A stretch of 64,000 nt of DNA, from contig NC_058506.1 in assembly GCF_020382885.2 (NCBI RefSeq), positions 21,921,318-21,985,317 on the forward strand, read 5' to 3'. The stretch is from Scatophagus argus (Eukaryota; Chordata; Actinopteri; Scatophagidae). Shown here in pieces: positions 58,619 to 64,000 of the stretch. The translations under genes were made by a program, and so were the position numbers. The notes beneath the pieces are model-generated. The model saw only the letters and a program-made list of their open reading frames with translations, made no database searches and had not been told where the DNA came from. Position 1 is the stretch's first letter, and every line of letters starts with the position of its first letter.

Positions 58619-61600
58619 CCACATTATGGCAGACAGATGGAGTAGACTGAAGTACCTGCCTTCCAGTTTCAACGTCCTGAACCAACTGCGTTTTGGATTG
58701 TTTTTTAATTGGATTTGATTAGATCTGCAGAAAAGCACACAGTATAACGTGCTGAAGTGAGAACACACAACCCGAGTTCAGTTCACACACGGGTGGTCGT
58801 GTTGATCGTGTTGATGCTCCTCGTCAATAAGTGGGGACAGACATCCAGAATCATAAGAGATGATGTGGAAGAAGCTAATACGTCCATGTGTGTTGTCCCT
58901 CCAGACGAGGACAACTACCAGACGCTGTTCGGGGTCTTGGATAACTCCTTCCTGGTTGCCTACGCTATCGGCATGTTTATCAGGTGTGTATGTGCTGTTG
59001 CTCACAGATATAACGGAGTGTGTGTGTGTGTTGTACTGAGCTGTGATGACTTGGCGTGTCTGCAGTGGGATCTTTGGCGAGCGCCTGCCTCTCCGGTACT
59101 ACCTGAGCGTGGGGATGCTGTTGAGTGGATTGTTCACGTGTTTGTTCGGCCTCGGCTTCTTCTGGAACATCCACACGTTGTGGTACTACGCCTTCATCCA
59201 GGTAAGGACGCGACGCTGCAGAGAAATGTGCTTTGTTCTGTCCCACAGAAGTCCAGCTGTGGACGGGATGCTCTGATCTGTCACAGCTCTCAGGTGTCAC
59301 TGAGACACGTTTTGTCAAGAAGCCTGACACATCAGCAGCTTCTGGCCATGAAACCTGAAGATTGGTTTTGGTTCTATCACGTTTCCACAAAGTCTACAAA
59401 AGCTGACCATATCCAGTGACTGAGACGCTGCACCGAAGGGCTTCACCAAATAACTCCAACTCACCAAAGCCCTCAGAAGACAAAGTGATGTTTGTGTGCA
59501 GAGCTCGTTTCACATTTTAAAAGAAAACAAACTGTTGCCTTGTGTGGGAGTGACGGCGCCTTTACATCCTGTCGTTTGACTTTCTGTTGAGCGGCACTTT
59601 TGTCTGCGTTTTGAACCTGGTCGAACCTTCAAACCGCGCGCAGAAACTGGGAAGCTCAGCGATAAGGAGAACTACTGCAAACGGCGAGGAAGAAGGACGC
59701 GCAGACATCAGACGAGCTGCGTACTGCTGACTCATCACCGCTCAGGTTTCATTGGTCGCCTGACTCTAAAGGAAATGAATGTCACCCCCGGTGCACGCCC
59801 AGCACCCGGTGCGAGTAGAGGACTCATCAGACGAGTTTTGTTTCACTTCAGTTTTACAGAAAGTCCCTGTGTGACGGCAATAACTGCACTTCAGCTCTGA
59901 AAATCAACCCGTGTTGCGTCTGTGGCTTCGTGATGGGAATGCAGCTCCTCATCCTCCTGTGCGTTCAGGCTGCAGCTAACAATTATTTTCCTGTTTAACA
60001 TCCATTGTGAAAGCTGCCCTTCATCTGATGTCCAAAACCCCCAAATATTCAGTTCATAACAGTGTGAAGCAGAGAAAGCAGCAGATAATCTTAGTTTTGA
60101 AGCTGAAACCAGAAGACGTTTGGTCTTTTTTTTCTTCACAAACGATAAGCTGCTGACGGTTTGTCTAGTGGCACACATTATTTATGCGGCGCATCCGATT
60201 GTGATGGCCTTCTTTTGTCTTAACTTTGGATATTTTGTAAAAACTGCACTCGTCTGATCCAAACGTGTGCCTGAACGGCACGCGAGCGGTTGGAGGAATA
60301 AGGAAATGCAGTTCGCTCATGAATGCGAAGCTGTTTTTTAGCGCTGAAGTGTCAGATGAGCTGCTCTCCGTCACATGACCCTGCAGGCAAACTCACATCC
60401 ATAGGGAAGCTATAATTAGAAATGTTACTCATGCTGTAAGTGATAGAAAGTCAGACTCGCACTCGTTAGTTTTACAAATAGCTTGTAAGTCAGTAAGAAA
60501 AAAAATACAACATCTGGAGCCTGAAAAAGACTGAAACAGCTGTGAAGAAAACGCTGATTATTGCGGGTGTGATCACCGTGAGCTCGGCGGCTCAGTTCAT
60601 CACCTCATTTATCAGGTCGTCCTTTCAAACCTGTAGAGATCTCATGGTGACTTAGTCAGGCTTTACTCACACACGTCACATGACTCACAGCTGCATCATA
60701 TGACTGCAGCTGTGTGCCTGGGCTTATCCTGGTTTGGTGTGGGAATGTTAAGAATCACTGTTAACGGGCTGCTTTCTCCTTCTGTTTGCTTCACTCTGCA
60801 GGTCATGAACGGGCTGGCGCAGACCACCGGTTGGCCGGCAGTGGTGGCTTGTGTCGGCAACTGGTTTGGGAAGGGGAAGTGAGTACTGCGGCATGTGCGA
60901 GCAGGCGTCGTCCCGCTGACGAGGCAGTTTTAGATGCCTCTTTTTGCGGCTGGCTGACTTTCACAGTAACATCACGTTTTGACAGCCCAGTGAGACAACA
61001 CGATGTGCTTTGATTTGCCTCAGACCACAAGCACCAAGTCCACATCGTAAATCTAAATTCCCTTTTAAACGTGTGGAAGCTGAAGGCCTGGTCGAAGCAG
61101 AGCTACGAGCACATCGGCCAGACAAACATCAGAACGATTGATTTTGTAAACAACAGTATCACGGCCGTCTCAGTGGGTTTACAGCCATGGAACAGGAAAT
61201 CAGACATGTTTGTGTGCACTTGATTAGCTGGTTAATGTAAAATCTGTGTTTACATGAAACTGCTCAGTATGAAAGTCCAAACTGTTTACACGTTCAAAAT
61301 AGTTTCAAAAGTTACCCAAACTACTGGTTTTTGGAAGCAGCAGTGAGAGGAAGCACTCAGGGCCTCTGTGTGCTTGTGTTTTGATCATCAGGCGTGGGTT
61401 CATCATGGGCGTGTGGAACTCCCACACCTCAGTGGGAAACATCTTGGGCTCCCTCATCGCAGGAGCCTTCGTCTCCCAGGCCTGGGGAATGTCCTTCATC
61501 GTCCCTGGACTCATCATCGCCTCCACTGGGATCCTGTGCTTCTTCTTTCTGGTTGAAAGTCAGTTTCAGTTCGTCAGGGAAACACACACACACACACAAA

Positions 61601-64000
61601 CACACACGCAGAGCATTTTTTTTCACATTCACTCAACTGATCAGCACATTTCAGCTACTGTTTCCTGACTGCTTAAAACTTTGCATGGCGCATTCAGTGT
61701 CGGCTCCAGGCGTCAGTAAATGACACGACACAATACAAGGCAGGCAGTGGAGTTTTAGTGCCAGCGGAGAACAGGATGAGGACCAACGAGTGGCAAGAGA
61801 AAGCATCTGATAGATGCATAAACACAGTGAAACCGATTTGACTTGAACTCTAGCTGTCGTAGTCATATTCACATGTTGTATCCCATCGTCTTTTGTCCGC
61901 CCTGAATTCTGCCTTTTGCTCCTGAAGAACATTTCTGAGTCCCGTCTTTTCCTCTCTCTTATCCAGAACCTGAAGACGTCAACTGCACTCCTCCTCAGCA
62001 CCATGTGAGTTAGAACAGGAACCCTCCCTAATTCATCCACAACAAGAGCGCTTGAACTCATGCTTGTCTGTCTTCCAGAGTGATCAGGAGAGCAGTGAGA
62101 CAGATCCTCTCTTGCAGACCTCGTCCCATAGTGACAGAATCGTGAACGGCGCCATCGCCACTGAGTCCGTGGAGGTTATAGCGGAGCACACGGAGGCCAT
62201 CAGTTTCTGTGGGGCTCTCTGTATACCTGTGAGTGGAAGCCATGCAGTTTCTAGTTTGATTAATTGGACACAGTTTATTCTGAAAATATTGATGTGTGTT
62301 ATATACTGAACAATGAGGTGCAGGACTTGAAAATACAGTACTCTGGTGGCCTCTGGTGGTGATCTCGGGAATGACTCTGCATCTGCATTATTTTAATTTT
62401 CCTACAGGCAAGAATTTAAGCAGTGAAAACTATTTGAAAGATGCTAAAGTCACATAGAAACACACACACAGTAACTTTAAGTATTGTGCCGTTTGTGGGA
62501 TATTTTAGTTTAAAACATTCTAAATAGATAAATAAATATAAACCAGCTCGCCCAGCCCACCCTTATCTTGTAATACTACTTTGTACCACTAGAGGCAGCA
62601 GTCAGGTGGCCCCATAGCTTCAGCTGGGAGATTAATACAAAACAAAGCCAAAAATCCCCAAGAGAGAAGATATTTTTACATATTAAATTTTTTAGATCCC
62701 ATATTGAGCGACAATGGAAACTGCTTTCGTATCAGCACTGAAGCTACTGTCAGGGCGTTGAAAACGTTTGATATGATACTCAGCTTCCTGTCAGGTCACC
62801 CTGTGGGGCTGGACAGGTTTTTGTTCATCTGTTTGTGCTGATGACAGTTTCCTCCTGTGGTTTCACGGTGCTCGGTGTCTCACACAGGGGGTGGTGGAGT
62901 TCTCTCTCTGTCTGCTGTTCGCCAAGCTGGTCAGCTACACCTTCCTGTACTGGCTTCCTCTCTACATCTCAAACATTGGTTGGTATTTGCGCCCATGCGG
63001 GGATGACGTCACGCGTGTAATACAGATTCACATCTTGTAGTGATGGTTTTGTGTTTCACTTGCAGCACATTTTGAGGCCAAAGAGGCAGGAGACATGTCG
63101 ACGCTGTTTGATGTGGGTGGAATCGTGGGTAAGCTTTGAGCAGTGACTGATCAGTCACATGACTTGATAACTTACAGTTGAATTGAATTTCAGGTTTTTG
63201 CGTTTTTTAAAACTTGCCCTGACTGGCTGTGCTTTGTGTCTGCAGGAGGCATCATGGCGGGCCTCGTGTCCGACTACACCGGTGGGAGGGCGACGACCTG
63301 CTGCGTCATGCTGCTTGTTGCTGCCCCCATGGTGAGCGTCCTGCAGCTTCTCGCTAAATCAGGCGGTGTTTAACCCTAAATTAACCCCCTTTTTGTGACT
63401 GTCCCGTTCCAGCTTTTCCTCTACAATTACGTTGGACAAAGGAGCCTGGGGACCACAGTCGGTAAGACTTCTTTACTGTGTTCCTTAGCTTTGTAGTTCT
63501 AGTGGCACTTTGGTTTTGCCCAGCAGAGTGTTTGGTTGTTGTGCCAGTCTGCTTAACGTTTATTTGACTGTCCACCGTGATCCCACCCCGTCCCAGTGTG
63601 GGACCCAGCGTGTCCTCCCGTTTGTTGCTGTGTCCGTCGGTGCTTCGCCATGTGAACCGAAAGCCGAGCGGTCCGGTTTCCAGTTCAAAATGAGCCGATC
63701 GTCAACGTGAAAGTTGTCTTATCGCTGGGCCGTGTCAGAGACTTCGTTTGAAGTCTGGTTTTCTCTCCATCTGCAGGCATGCTGCTGTTGTGTGGAGGCC
63801 TGGTGAATGGACCTTACGCCCTCATCACTACTGCTGTGTCTGCAGACCTGGTAAGAGCTGAAGCATCACGGGAAGCTCGTTGTTTGATGTCCCTGCGATT
63901 CTGAAGCCTCAGCAAGTCACGCACACTCATGATGCTGTTGTGATGTCTTTGTGACCACAGGGAACACATGAGAGCCTGCGAGGGAACTCCAGGGCTTTGT
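55254..64000 (+). CDS. slc37a2: SLC37A2 glucose-6-phosphate/phosphate antiporter (3' end beyond window)
   Basis: ER-membrane transporter of the major facilitator superfamily that exchanges sugar phosphate for phosphate; strong in macrophages. Exons: 55254-55312, 57550-57631, 58237-58327, 58905-58983, 59066-59201, 60802-60878, 61392-61558, 61967-62004, 62079-62228, 62888-62978, 63066-63128, 63246-63331, 63413-63461, 63777-63850, 63961 to the window end. All phases agree; about 427 of ~500 residues are visible. Family matches: 'FYTAYHLSRKPISIVK', 'FGERLPLRYYLS', 'CVGNWFGKGKRGFIMG', 'WNSHTSVGNILGSLIAG', 'LLFAKLVSYTFLYWLPLYI', 'GLVSDYTGGRATTCCVML' and 'NGPYALITTAVSADLGTH'. The loop after span 1 has three N-glycosylation sites (N53, N64, N68). 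'KSQLHRNCS' and 'YTGGRATTCC' fit SLC37A2, not A1. The variable cytosolic loop (exons 8-9) has a DPLLQ stretch, like an acidic dileucine sorting signal. Confidence 0.95.
55313..57549 (+). other. slc37a2 intron 1
   Basis: A 2.2 kb intron with no further exon. The left part is AT-rich with many 'aaatataaa' words near 55836-55890. The right half is largely one decayed DNA element, listed next. A short CA run lies near 57223-57238. Confidence 0.6.
56504..57160. mobile_element. Decayed full-length teleost non-autonomous DNA element
   Basis: It starts 'cagtggaggaagcgtttaca', passes through 'aacactgtaaaaatgctagc', 'aaagtgctgcattcaaaata' and 'acggcccctgtggctgataa', and ends with 'aaaatggaaatactcaagta' and 'gttaagtacatttactgggt'. 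The order and spacing match a consensus I remember from many spiny-rayed fishes, with ends CAGTGGTGGAA and TTCCACCACTG. The right terminal repeat is almost gone, so the exact end is a guess. It carries no open frame. It is old, given the many changes. Confidence 0.65.
58585..58616 (+). repeat. (CA)n microsatellite in slc37a2 intron 3
   Basis: About 16 uninterrupted CA units, roughly 290 bp before exon 4. Likely polymorphic. Confidence 0.95.
59202..60801 (+). other. slc37a2 intron 5
   Basis: A 1.6 kb intron in which nothing beyond ordinary sequence could be recognised. Exons 5 and 6 join in phase and give the expected family sequence 'FIQVMNGLAQTTGWP', so no exon is missing. Confidence 0.7.

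Overview
The window is nuclear DNA of a ray-finned fish, probably a spiny-rayed teleost. The evidence is GT-AG introned genes whose proteins match vertebrate families along their length, Rex1-like LINE fragments, and degraded copies of a short DNA element that is very common in teleosts. There are no operons, CRISPR arrays or phage genes. All gene models below were built by hand from splice signals, reading phase and remembered family sequences; no database search was run.

Layout. (1) About 0.9-11.3 kb is a tRNA gene array: ten tRNA-Ala(AGC) genes on + and, on -, seven intron-containing tRNA-Tyr(GTA) genes, one intact tRNA-Ser(GCT) gene, one tRNA-Ser with an extra base, and eight broken tRNA-Ser or tRNA-Tyr remnants. 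Two near-identical ~4.25 kb blocks (2342-6586 and 6740-10987) make up most of it, each carrying the same 5'-truncated LINE. (2) 11.7-25.9 kb: mybbp1a, 27 coding exons, +. (3) 25.9-32.2 kb: no gene seen; holds a decayed ACTGACCTCC-type tandem repeat and an interspersed repeat. (4) 32.2-33.2 kb: a small single-pass membrane protein gene on -, like human C11orf87. (5) 33.3-42.1 kb: no gene seen. (6) 42.1-47.0 kb: psmg1, 7 exons, +. (7) 47.8-53.9 kb: ccdc15, about 11 exons, +, with a truncated LINE in intron 3 that has a clear 9 bp target site duplication. (8) 54.8-64.0 kb: slc37a2, +, 15 exons seen, cut off by the window end.

The protein genes do not form a pathway: a nucleolar rRNA/transcription regulator, a neuronal membrane protein, a proteasome assembly chaperone, a centriole-associated coiled-coil protein and an ER sugar-phosphate antiporter. 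From memory, ccdc15 and slc37a2 are also neighbours on human chromosome 11q24, so that pair is probably old linkage.

I found no convincing new system. The most unusual thing is the tRNA array: it is being amplified in blocks, it carries a LINE along as a passenger, and it has lost tRNA-Ser genes through one shared 14 nt deletion while tRNA-Ala and tRNA-Tyr stay intact. The most testable regulatory observation is a perfect TGACGTCA and a CACGTG upstream of slc37a2, whose mouse orthologue was first described as cAMP-inducible.
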